Source: Saccharum officinarum | Lineage: Eukaryota > Streptophyta > Magnoliopsida > Poales > Poaceae | Direction of reading: 5' to 3' | NCBI GenBank assembly: GCA_020631735.1 | Contig: CM036225.1 | Coordinates: 69,428,662-69,492,661, forward strand | Length of the DNA stretch: 64,000 nt | Part shown: positions 11,277-22,500 of the stretch, piece by piece | How the letters are laid out: each line of letters opens with the position of its first letter | How positions within the stretch are numbered: the first letter of the stretch is position 1 | Program-made: the position numbers and the translations under genes | Notes under the pieces: model-generated | The model's input: only the letters and a program-made list of their open reading frames with translations | Databases searched by the model: none | What the model was told of the DNA's origin: nothing

Positions 11277-14200
11277 TGTAACACCTCTGGTGTTTAGCTT
11301 GCATTTAGCCTCTGCAAATCACATGCATAAGTATCATCATGCACTAAGCATTCACATGAAATGATAGCATTTTCACATGTGTGTCAGCTTCTTGCTCGCG
11401 TAGGTAGGGCACAATCGCTCGGTTCCCGCCGCGCCGCCGTGGACGGAGCCGCCGAGCTCGCGCTCCGACCACCGGCGCTCTCGCTCCTCCTCATTTCCCT
11501 CGAATGGCTCCATCATGTTTGCCTTTTCATCGCGGTTCTTTTGCGCGCCACACCTCGTCCACTCGCGACTGGAAACGGCCACTGGCCGTCAGCGACCACC
11601 GCACCGCCGCGGTCCCGGGCGCCGGGATGGCACGGCCGCAGTCACGCACGCTCGTGTTGGGTCGGGACGGCCTTGGGCCGGAGCCCAAGCCGGGCCGGCT
11701 CGCCTTTCTTCCCCGCGCGCGTGCTCGGGCCGAAAGTCGTAGCCGGCCGGTTGCTTTTACTGGGCCGGCCCGTTAGCAATAAGAAGAATTGTTTTTCGTT
11801 TTTCTTTTTTTATTAGGGGAAATAAATGCTTTGGAAAATGGTTGTGTAATCATTTTCGCTCCAAAAATTGTAAAATAAATTTTGGTAGAATTCTTAGAAC
11901 CAGATCTATGATATAAAAATATTGCATGTCAAGTTTGAAATACTTTTCTATAGGGTATTTAATTAATCACTGAAATTGTTATTTTCTTGATAAATATGTA
12001 ATAAATCATAGAAAGCTCATAAAAATATGGTTTTAATTTTTTTTAATCTTTTTTGGGTAATGTACTTTCTAGGAAAATATGTTCCATGCATGTTCTGTAG
12101 AAAAATTTTTATATGTAGTACAAGTGCTTATTATTGTTAATAATTGTTATTTTTGATAGAGAGAAAAATATGAATAAAACATGCATATAATAATTTTTCT
12201 ATAGTGATTGTTTATTGTGTAGAATGTAGGAAAAATACTAAATCTGTTGTTTGATACTTTTCATAGTATAAAGTATTTTTATGCTTATTTTTAGACCTTA
12301 GATTGTTATTTTCGTGTAGGCAGTTCTAGTACTCCAAATATAATGAAATTTTTGTGGCATGCTAGATTAGATGCTAGTAAGCTACTGTAATTTTATCAGA
12401 TTTTTCTATGCTACCAAAAGAAGTATTGCTTTTCAAATATAGTGTCAACTAGGGTTTAATTAACCTTGTTAATGCAAGATTAGTTGATAAGGTTTGCTTT
12501 GGTGTATCTTTGAAGCATCTTAGATTTTTAGGGTGACTTGGCATGGTAGAGAATGTTTGTAGTAGTATACGAGTACATGTTCTTGGATGATGTGGACTAC
12601 CTTGTAGAAGAGTTGTATTCCTACTTTATGCAATAAAGTAAACCTGTTCATCTACATCTCATTCATCATGATCTCTACATGTCATCTCTGCAATGCACCT
12701 AGGCATGCGCACTTATATATTTGCATCATACAGGATCACAAGAAGTAACTCCGGTAGCAGTTCCCGAGGAGCCAGAAGAGCAGCCCGAGGTGCAAGAGCA
12801 GGAGGTGCCCAAAGCCAACGAGGAGGTCGGTGAGGATCTTCCAGACTGTCCCCACCACCGCCTGAGCTCTTTCGAAAGAGGCAAGCCCCGGAGCATTTCT
12901 CTCCCGGTTTGCAAATATTTGATTAATGTTTTACTTTAACTGATGCATTACGTTTAGGAGTTGTTTGCAACCGTTGCTGCATTATATCTTGTTTACCCTG
13001 TTCTTCCATATTCTTGTTACCTTGGTATTTACAGTCAAGAAATGCTTAGCTTGCTTAGACCGGTAGAAGTCAGGTGATTTCCTGTCACCTGCGAGCTATA
13101 GGTGGTTACCTGGATCTGCTTGAAAAAGTATGTCATCTTAGAATAACTAAGTGTTAATGTAAAATTGAGACTAGATAGAGACTTGCAGGGTTTCAGACTA
13201 TAGTGTTTTCCGTCTATGTCGATTAAGGACCAACCGTTGTTGGGCCTCGAGTCATGTTGAACGCTTGCCTTACATTTAGCTGGCCGAATAATGTACCTTT
13301 CGACCACGAAGCTGGGAGATTATTCGGGCCGAGTGGATTGCCCACAGCGCACTGTGCCGGAGCAGGTGTGGTAGGACACAGGGGCGCGATGATAAGGCCA
13401 AAGAGCAGTCGGGCGGCCTCCGGGTACATGTGGTTCCTGGCAAACTCGAGACTTTACCTGGATAGTTGACTCGGTGATCAATATCTCACTTTAGCGGGTG
13501 AGTGAGGTTTGTGTGAGGAATAAATTACCATCTAGTTAATAATCGATTCAAATCGCCATCGTTCACTGGATAGTGAACACTTGACTTGAGTTACTTCATC
13601 GTAGTAATATTGATGGAACACTTGACAGTTATATGGAATATGACATGATGGAGGTTGTTAATGATCATTGGTTATCATTACCTGTTTAATTACATATTAC
13701 TCTAGTACAGGTGCAAATGTAGTTGACAGGTTAATAAAGATTTAACTTGATGCAAAGTTTCTGGAAAAGATTCTTGAAATACTAAAAATGTCTTTTTGCA
13801 AATGAGTCAGCTACCCCACCATAAAGCCTATCATGATCCTTGGTGTCAATTTATTTTCGGTTATGTCGGGTAAGTCTAGCTGAGTACCTTCTCGTACTCA
13901 GGGCTTTGTTCCCACTTGTTGCAGATGGGCAGATGTATTACGGCTAATGTATCAACTGCCTTTATCCTGTGATAGGTGAAGCTTAGGACCATGGGTAGTG
14001 GTCATTCCCTACTTCTCGTCTGATGTTTTTGTTGGAGATGATCCTGAGCTGGCACTTTATTTTGAACTCCGTGTGAGTGTGTGTAGTTTGAACTAAATGC
14101 TTCCGCTACTTTTATTTGAACTTGGTTTGTAATAACTATGTTTAAACTCCGATGTATTTGCGACACGAACTTTTATGTAATTTGTGATGGTGACCGCTAA

Positions 14201-14351
14201 ACTTATTACGATCTTGGCTGGTATGTAAGTTGGTTTGAAATCCATCGTGATTTCACGGACTACCGGGTTATACGGGCATAAGTTTGCTAAATCGTATGCT
14301 TGATGGATGATTTTCTTTCTTAATTTCGTATAATTGGTCGGTTCTATTACA
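11277..14351 (+). repeat. 5' LTR of element A, with internal deletion
   Basis: This copy begins TGTAACACCTCTGG and ends TTCTATTACA. It matches the 3' LTR (26145-30000) except for a missing block of about 0.78 kb that corresponds to roughly 26263-27046. The junction near 11391-11395 falls at a shared 'cttg', a sign of deletion by short homology. A GC-rich island (11400-11780) follows the junction, and an AT-rich tract follows that. The deleted block includes the GC-rich sequence of 26640-27040. Confidence 0.85.
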
Positions 14352-14353
14352 GC

Positions 14354-14365
14354 TGGTATCGAAGC
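14354..14365 (+). other. Primer binding site, element A
   Basis: TGGTATCGAAGC starts two bases after the LTR and resembles the initiator tRNA-Met site TGGTATCAGAGC. It fixes the 5' LTR end at 14351. Confidence 0.75.
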
Positions 14366-15141
14366 ATGGTTTAGCGTGTTTACTGTTCACAAGTGTATTT
14401 AAAACAAAATTATGTTTGAAAAACGTAATTTCCAAACTAAAAGTGTGCCAGTGGTCATATCTTTTATGCCCAGTTAAGGACTCTAGGTGACTTATTTAAG
14501 TACTGACTTGGGGTTCTTGCACCATATTTCTCTTTCGTTGCTCATACGGCGTGCTATTGTATGAGTGCCACTTAATTGAGTGGTAATATATAGATCAGCT
14601 GCCTCTACGCCTCGGTAAGTGTGAGATGTGAGAGCATGATCGGATACACCGCCGATCTAGGGAGAGTGCTTATATGATACTGGAGTAATTATATGTTCTA
14701 TGCATATTTTTACAAAAGTGTCGCATGTGTGGTTGTTCCATCCATTGAGGCGATGCCGTCAATAAGACGATGTTTTGGGTAGTTACTACCGTTGTACGTG
14801 TATCTGGGGATTCGTGTAGAGCGTGTAGGTAAATTTACTGCTTTCATGCATTCATAGGGAATTGGGCTAAAATGAATTTTTTGCAGGTACATAACAACGT
14901 TTCTCATATAGAACGTATTAGTTATGTATATGAGAGATCACCTGTATGCCACCGAATTCATCGCTAGATATTATTTATTTCATAAGTTTGTGAGAACGTA
15001 AGAAATGTACATACATCATATTGCTTGTGTATTTCATTCATGTCATGCATTCCTCCCCTTATAAAGTGATTATCCCCTTTTGATAAAAATTGTATCAACT
15101 TAAAATATGTTCTCATCGGGTAATCAAAACTTTTGCTACAG
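14366..15141 (+). promoter_or_regulatory. Leader of element A with predicted intron
   Basis: The leader has a good splice donor (CTCG|GTAAGT, donor at 14615). A pyrimidine-rich acceptor ends in CTACAG at 15141, immediately before the ATG of the extra ORF. Element B has the matching donor (minus, about 4093-4101) and element C has a matching acceptor (GCTTCAG before its ATG at 30215). A spliced leader would put the extra ORF's ATG at the start of exon 2. The intron is a prediction from motifs and from conservation between the three elements; no transcript is visible here. Confidence 0.45.
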
Positions 15142-16155
15142 ATGGCCCGCACGAAGCAGACTGCCCGTAAGTCCACAGGTGGAAGAGCACCCCGACACCA
15201 GTTGGCCCCGTGGGAGCGCCGCAGCACGGACACCTTTCTGAGCGAGTTTGGCATGCCAACCTTGCTTTGGAGAGTGCTCTATGATGTGGGGTACCCGGAG
15301 GGTCAGGAGCCGGTGTACTCTTGGAGTGAGAGCCAGTTAGCCGAGGATGGACTTGCAGTAGTGGAAATCACAGTCCCTGCTCTTGGTGATGCTCCAGAGT
15401 GGGATGGTTGGCACTTGGAGTTTGAGAGACACACTCCGGTTGAGGGTGCAGAGGGAGCAGCTTTTCGTGTTATTAGGGACATAATGAGCAGATTTTCCAA
15501 CGAGCTGGCAGCAGCCCTGGCTGGCACTTTTCCTAGAGATGATCCTCGCGATGCTATTTGGGTGCAGCCGCAAGAAAGTGCCTTGGTCAGAGGCCCAAAC
15601 GAAGGACAGTCTAGCAACAACCATGCTATGAGTGCGATGTATGCAGCTATCAGAGCATACCAGGGTCTTGAGTGTACCTATTAGACGTTGACTGGTTTGC
15701 GTGATGATGATCGGCTCAAAGCAAGAAAACCGAAGAAGAAGCAGGCACGTGATATAGCTAGTTTGCAGGAGCAGTTGGCTGACATGAGCTTACAGCGAGA
15801 CCAGGCTCTAGAGAGAGGTGATAGTGCTCTACAGCAGGTGCATACGTTGACTTAGGCTAACAATAATGCAGACCACATGATTGGACAGTTGGTTCAGGAG
15901 AGAAATGAAGCCTGGAACGAGAGGGACCTTCTGAGAGAGAGGGTCGAGGAGCTAGAGGAGTATAACGTCAACTTGCATGAGGAGTTTCACGCGCTCTACA
16001 ACGGGATTGGCCCGTATGCTCCTCCAGACGCCACCGGTATGGACGTCGACGACGACGAGGACGAGCCTGCAGTTGCACCTGCCAATGACGACGACGTCGC
16101 TACTAATGGTAGCGATGGTGACGTCTCCGACCCCGATGATGGCCCCGAGGAGTAG
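15142..16155 (+). pseudogene. Extra ORF of element A with histone H3 tail mimic, coiled coil and acidic tail
   Basis: The frame encodes 337 residues with two in-frame TAG codons (15682-15684 and 15853-15855). After the Met, residues 1-21 match the histone H3 tail at 19 of 21 places: it begins ARTKQTARKSTGG, then has Arg for K14 and His for K18. R2, K4, R8, K9, S10 and R17 are kept. There is no histone fold. Residues about 28-190 form a domain I do not recognise. A basic patch (KARKPKKK, about 193-201) follows, then a coiled coil (about 205-290) and a tail rich in Asp and Glu (about 299-337). The ORF sits between PBS and gag, where some rice Gypsy elements are reported to carry an 'orf0' (recollection). 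Binding of H3-tail readers or a chaperone-like role is inference. Confidence 0.8.
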
Positions 16156-16515
16156 GCTAGTTGCTTTGCGTTAGCTACTAGACCCTGTCACGATGACCTT
16201 TCTTTTGGTTTCATGTATCTTGGTGTATCTCGTTTCGAACCTTGAGACTTGGTAGTATGTTGGAACTTGGTTGGTCAGGCGATACCTGAGCGCATAAAGT
16301 CCAGTGTATGTATGCTGACAATTTAGTTGTATGGACGTGATGTTTGCATTCGAAGTAATTTAATTAGTGGTGTTGTTTTAATTGAAATGCGATTATTGTG
16401 CCTCTGTTTTATTGTATGACTTGTTCTCTCCAATAAATTCAGTACGACATAATTTTTCATTCACTCACAATTACTACAGCTTCACTTAATCATTACTTGT
16501 TGCTAAAATATGCAG
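16156..16515 (+). other. Spacer between extra ORF and gag of element A
   Basis: About 360 bases with no open frame of note. A second acceptor-like site ('aaaatatgcag' ending at 16515) lies directly before the gag ATG at 16516. This could place gag on a separately spliced transcript, but the evidence is only the motif. Confidence 0.4.
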
Positions 16516-19500
16516 ATGGCAAACACTCGCCGCGCCACATATGAGGCTGCTGAAACTGGTGGTAATGGTGCCGGGGCAGGTGGGGGTGGTGAAAACAACG
16601 TCAACCACAATGAGCCACACCCGGAACCACAATTGCCGCCTCCTCCACCGCTCACTGCAGAGATATTCTTTGCACAGTTTCTTGGAAGTTAGTGCAATGC
16701 CGAGCAATCGCAGAAGAACATGGAAGATTTTCTGCGTACCATTGCCAACAATATTCAATGCTGTAACAACCAAGGTGGTGGCTGTAACACCCCAGGCGTT
16801 AGGCTTGCATTTTGGGACACTTGCATTGCATGGGCATAAGCATCATTGTTCAGATATGAGCATGGCACATATGTGGTGTACTAGTGAAACATATGAAACA
16901 TGCTAGTGCAACATGTGAAACATGTGTTTGGAATGTGCTCGAAACATCTGCAACATCTCCTTGAAACATATACAACATACCTTTGTTAGTTGTGTTTCAA
17001 TGTATGTATGTTAGATGCTCATGCTTGGTAATGCAAGTGAGTGTTGATGTCACTTCTTCATGTGTCTCGCATCACTTTCTATCTATATTGATCCCTAGAA
17101 AAGTTTCATGAACTTTGGAATCAAAAGGTCACATGAAATGATAAGTCATATCCTTCTTAGAATGACGTGATTAAGTGAATGGAATTATAGATCATCAACC
17201 AAACTTTGCAACTTTGCCCAAATGACTCTAGATGAACTCTACAACAAAAGTCATGAAGGGTTCATGTTGAGCAAATGCCAAGAAAATGCCTCAATTTCCC
17301 TAAAACCCTAGTTTAGGATTTATTAAGTTGCTTCTTTGACCAAAGTGAAAGTTTGACTTTTGTACTGAGGTTTGACCTTAAACAAAAGTTGTAGTTCATC
17401 TTGTGTAGAACAAACTTTGTTTAATGGTCAAGAGCTAGTTTGGTCTCTAACCTAGTCAAACTGAGGCTCAAAGATTGAACTCAGTGCTGTTTTGAAGCTC
17501 CAAAAATCGGCTAAGTGTTGGAACTGCAGTTTTGGTTTTCAGTTTTCATAAAGCCATCTTTGGTAAATTTTAGTTTGCAAACCATGCCGAATTTGGCCAG
17601 ACTTTCTTAAGAAAAGTTGTCATCCTCATATAGCTCTACAATGCTGTGATTTGGTTTAGCTTTTTATTGATCTGTTTGGGAATTAGAGGTGGGGAAAGAT
17701 AGCAGTTTCAGTCTACTTCAAACTGAAACTTTTGATACAGTTTCAGAGTACGTAACTTTGGAGCCTTGTAGCATGAAAACCATGGTGATCCAGACCAAAC
17801 ATGTATAAGGAAAGTTGGAGGCTACATGTAGCTCTACAACTTTTATTAGTGAAGGTTTTGCTAACACCAAGCGGATTAAGAGTTAGAAGGGGGAGAAGAA
17901 TGCACTTTCAGTCGGCCTTCAATGGGACTGCAGATTTTGGTTTTGAGGTACCCTCCTTTGGAGCTCGATATCTTCTTATCTGGGCAGATTTAGCTCTTGA
18001 TCATTAAACCAATATTGTTCACCGTGCAAAGCTCTACAATTTTGTCTCTTGCACCAAGATCAATGGACAACCAGATTAGGAGATGGAGGGGGACAAAAAT
18101 CAAGTTTCAGTGGTACATTTGAGATAGTATTAGCAGCTCATCAGTTTCGAATCGGAGTCCACAGGGAGGATCATGGCCGACTGGTACAGCGCTTTGTTGC
18201 CGCGTGGCCTCCCATGCCCACGCCCGTTCGCCACCTTGCCCTTGCATGCGCTCCAGTAGGAATAGAAACGGCGCGTGGCACTGCCCTCCCTCGGTCTCTC
18301 TTGTTCACTCGCTCTCCCGCTGTTCTCTCTCTCGCCCTGCCTCCAGTTCGACATGGCCGAGCAGCCGAGCTACTACGTCGCTCGCAGCCGTCGTCGCTCC
18401 CTCCTCCTCTTCCAATACCGGCCGCACTAGCTGCTCTCCACCTTGCACCACTCACGTAGCGCCCTTACTTGGCCGTTGCCGTGCCAGAGCACGTGCTCGC
18501 CATGGCCGAGCTGGAGCTTCGGCCGCCGCTGTCGTTCCCGTCTCGGCACCCCACCACAGCCATGGCCGCATACACCTCCGCCTTCGCCTTGCCGCGCTCC
18601 ACCTCGTGCACACGCTCGCCCGAACCAAGCATCGCCGGAGCGCCCCGCCACCGGAGATGCCGCGGGCTTGGCCGCCGGCGCACGTGGCCAAGCCACCTCG
18701 GGCCATCTCGGGCCAAGCCACGGGCACCGGTGGATGCGCCCGGTGATGGAGATGCTTCCACACCACTCCAACGCCGCCGACGAGCCCTCTTCCGGCCTCA
18801 ACCGCGAGCTCAGCCGCCTCCTCTGTTCAAATTCGCAACCAAGGACTGCATGCAAGAATTTGACTCAAAGCAGGGGCCTAACTGCAATGTCATAGACTCA
18901 TATGAATAGTGCCTCGAGGGACCTATTTGTAGTGAATCGGGGGAAATTCCTAAAATAGCAAATGAGGACTTTTTGGAATCCTTGTGAAATTCTCTATGCA
19001 GTGGATCTATAATATGTCATGTTTTAGTTTAGATTTTTAGCTGTAAAAATAGATCTATGCTTCTAGGTTTTCAATGCTAGTTCTATTTGTCATTTTCATA
19101 ACTGCAGTTGTAGGGATCCAAATGAAGTGAAATTTTTGTGTCATGCTACTCATGTGATGGTTGATGTGTGGTAAAAATTTCATGAATTTTGGTTGTAATA
19201 TGAGGGAGTTATTGATTCATCTTGCTCTCACATGATTTCTTCCAATAGCCACTTGTCTTTTTCATAGAGGTTTATATATATGTCCAAATGGTTTGAAATT
19301 TGTACAGTAAACTATTGGGAGCATATGTAGGCCACTGTAATTTTGGTAGAATTTATTGTGCACCTTTGGTAGGTGTTCATAATTCCACCTAATTATCTAA
19401 ATAAATTAAGAAAATGTATTAAAATAATTTATTTAGCAATGGACACTATATTTTCTGGTGTTCATTAGTTATGTGTGACATGTTGGTAAAATTGTTTTTG

Positions 19501-22500
19501 TCTAATTATATGTTTGCAACATAAGTTAGTATTTATTTCTTGCAAATGTGGTTTCTGGACAGATCTGGGAACTTAGCAAAGTTCTTCATGATAATGTGCT
19601 TTGTTGTAAAACTTGTTTATACAAAAGTTGTAGATAATTTATGTATCTAGCTGCTGTTAAAATTTGGTGGAATTTGGCCATGTGGTTTAGGAGTTATAGC
19701 TGTTAAAAGTTGGGTTACAGAATTGCTTGCTCTCTGTCTTGTTAGACCAGTTTCTGTGTTTGTGTAAATTCGACATATTAAACTTTGGAATCATGCTGTG
19801 ATTATTATAAATGAAATGTAGAGAATTTCATAAGCTTTCCATAATGCCTTCTTGCAAGTCATTTGGAGTTGTAGATCTCCAGTTATGATTAAATTACTTA
19901 GTTACTGTTCTGATGCCCAGAAAGTGGCAAATTCTAGTCTAGTGCTTTGATTAACTTTGCCATGCTAGTGTGTTGAAGTGTGACTCATATCTTTGATGGT
20001 ACTTGGGTTAGTACCCTGTGATCTTATGAGGCTTGTGTCTTGATTGATGTGCTTGCCATCTTCTATGTTATGCCTTAAGTGAGGATCTAGTTAATTAGCT
20101 CTAGGTGCTTATAAGAACTGTGGTATGCTTGTATGATTACTTTGTTTATTGCATTCTATGTATTCATACATATGCATGGTTACATCTCATATAGGTACGT
20201 TAGCAGAAATGCGTGAAGGACCTGATGTGGAGCCAAACCCGAAGATGGTGTTGGTGGACCTATCTCGGAGATGGAAGGATCGGACAAGTGCTTGAATGAG
20301 GGAATGCTCGCCAGGCGGGTTTCATTTGACATACTCTAACTTGAGTCGGATCCCAGGCAAGCCTCGGAGCATTATAAGCCTCCTACCTTTAAAGCAATTA
20401 ATTCTATATATGTTATAAGTATTGTTGCATTAAATGGTAGGAGTTAGTTGAAAATAATTGCTGCATTATATCATTCCTTGTCCAGATATATGAATCCTTG
20501 AATCCTACATAGACTAGGATCGAGTAGATGTTTAGCCCTGCCTTAAGCGGTAGAAGTCAGGTGATTTCCTGTCACCTGCGAGATGTAGGGATATTCATAT
20601 ATGGCACGGTTGACTATAATTGCTATCGTGGGAATGGAACCATGTGTTAATAAAATGAAATGAGACCGGGCGGGATGACGATAGTGAAGCAACAAGGCAT
20701 GGAGGTCTTGGGTGTGGATTTATCCCCGTCTGAGTCGTTTAAGGACCGATTCGCTGTACGTCCTTGAGTCATGTTGAACGCAGTCTAACACTTAGTTGGC
20801 CGAATAAGTCGTTCCGACCGTGAAGCCGAGTAATGCGGTTCAGGCCTGGAGTCGAATGGTAGGTCGCATCTTGGAGGAGAGTAATGTTGTGCTTGGGGAC
20901 ATTGGCATGAGACCAAGGGGGGTTAGAGTCCCTAGCACCTGGCAGAGTGTCACCCTTGGGGATGCGGCATCATTCGAACCCGTGGCTCCTGAATTGTACG
21001 AAAGGTGGCTTGTGCGACCCTGGCAGGGGCCTGCGCGGTGAGTGTTAGAAATACCCCTCCAACTGGATAGGAATTCGATTCAAATCGCCGTCGCTCCCGG
21101 TTAGTGACCACTTGACTTGAGCACGGCAACGTAGATTCCATTAAATTGAACTGATGGTTAATTGGATAACAATGGAAATGTTGCCTCAATTTATACCTGC
21201 TATGGTTAATATTGTTTGCTCCTAATAAAGTGAGTGCTCTAGTACAGGTTCTAATATAGATGATAGGTTAATGATAATTAACTTGATGCTTAAGCATTAA
21301 TGATTACTTATCCATATTAAGCTTTTATGCAAAATGTTGTCAAGCTAGCCCACTTCATATCAGCCTTGCATGATCCTTGGTGTCACCTTATTTCTGGTTT
21401 CTGACGGGTAAGACTAGCTGAGTGCCTTCTTGTACTCAGGGTTTTTTTCCAACTTGTTGCAGGTTGTGATGTATCATGACGACTGCAAGAGTTGGTTGGC
21501 TCCTGCCTTTGTGGCGGAGTGTGATCACGGGCATGATCCTTCTTATTCATCTTGTCTCTAATGCTTTTGTTGGAAGTCGACCTTGGTACTGGCATGTATT
21601 TAAAATCAGAGAAATGTTAGTTTTCAATTACTTTGCTTTCGCTACTTTTCAATTTAAGTTGTAATAACTATGTTGAACTCCGATGTATATTGAACTACTT
21701 GTGAAATGGAGGTAACATGTGACTTGTTATGTTGAATCACTACGATCTTGGCTTATATGTTGGTTGGTTTGAAATCCCTCGTGATTTCATTGGACTACCA
21801 GAGTTATATGGGCTCAAGTGCGAGAATTTGATCACTTCGGTGATTGTTTTTGTACTTGTGCTCTTATAATTTGGACGGTTCCATGACAGTGGCAATGGGG
21901 TGAATCAGTACAGCAACTTCAAGGATTTCATGGACACCAGACCACCAATTTTCAAGGAAGCAACAGAGCCACTTGACGCTGAAGAATGGATCAACACCAT
22001 GGAAGATAAGTTCCGTGTGTTGAGGCTGACTGAAGTACTGAAGACAGAATATGCTGCACATCAGTTACAAGGACCAGCAGGGATGTGGTGGAAGCATCAT
22101 CGCACCACCTTCCCTCCAAATGTCCAGATCTCATGGAGAGAGTTCATTGAAGCCTTCCATGGAGTTTATATTCCACCAGGACAGGTTGAGATGAAGTTGG
22201 AAGAGTTCTTGGCTTTAAATCAGGGCACCAAAACCGTGACACAGTATTTGCATGCCTTCAACAACTTGTGTCGTTATGCCCCCGACATGGTTGACACAGA
22301 TGCTAAGAGAATTGCTAGTTTCAAGAGAGGGTTAAGTCCAAAGATGATGAAGCATGTGGGTACCAATACCCGCGCCAGATTCAATGACTTCATCAGTGAT
22401 TGTCTAAAACAAGAGAAGAATAACAACGCGTACACTGCATCCAAGACTCGTAAGAGGGCCTTTGAGTCAGGACCATCACAGCCAAGAGTTCTCACTGCTA

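Noticed and set aside
15142..15213. A true histone H3 gene
   Set aside because: Only the tail matches. After QLA the sequence leaves H3 altogether, with no histone fold, and the ORF sits between the PBS and gag of an LTR element.
18049..18909. GC-rich open frames up to 180 codons
   Set aside because: GC island of the solo LTR; frames are not kept in the LTR of element B and show no domain.
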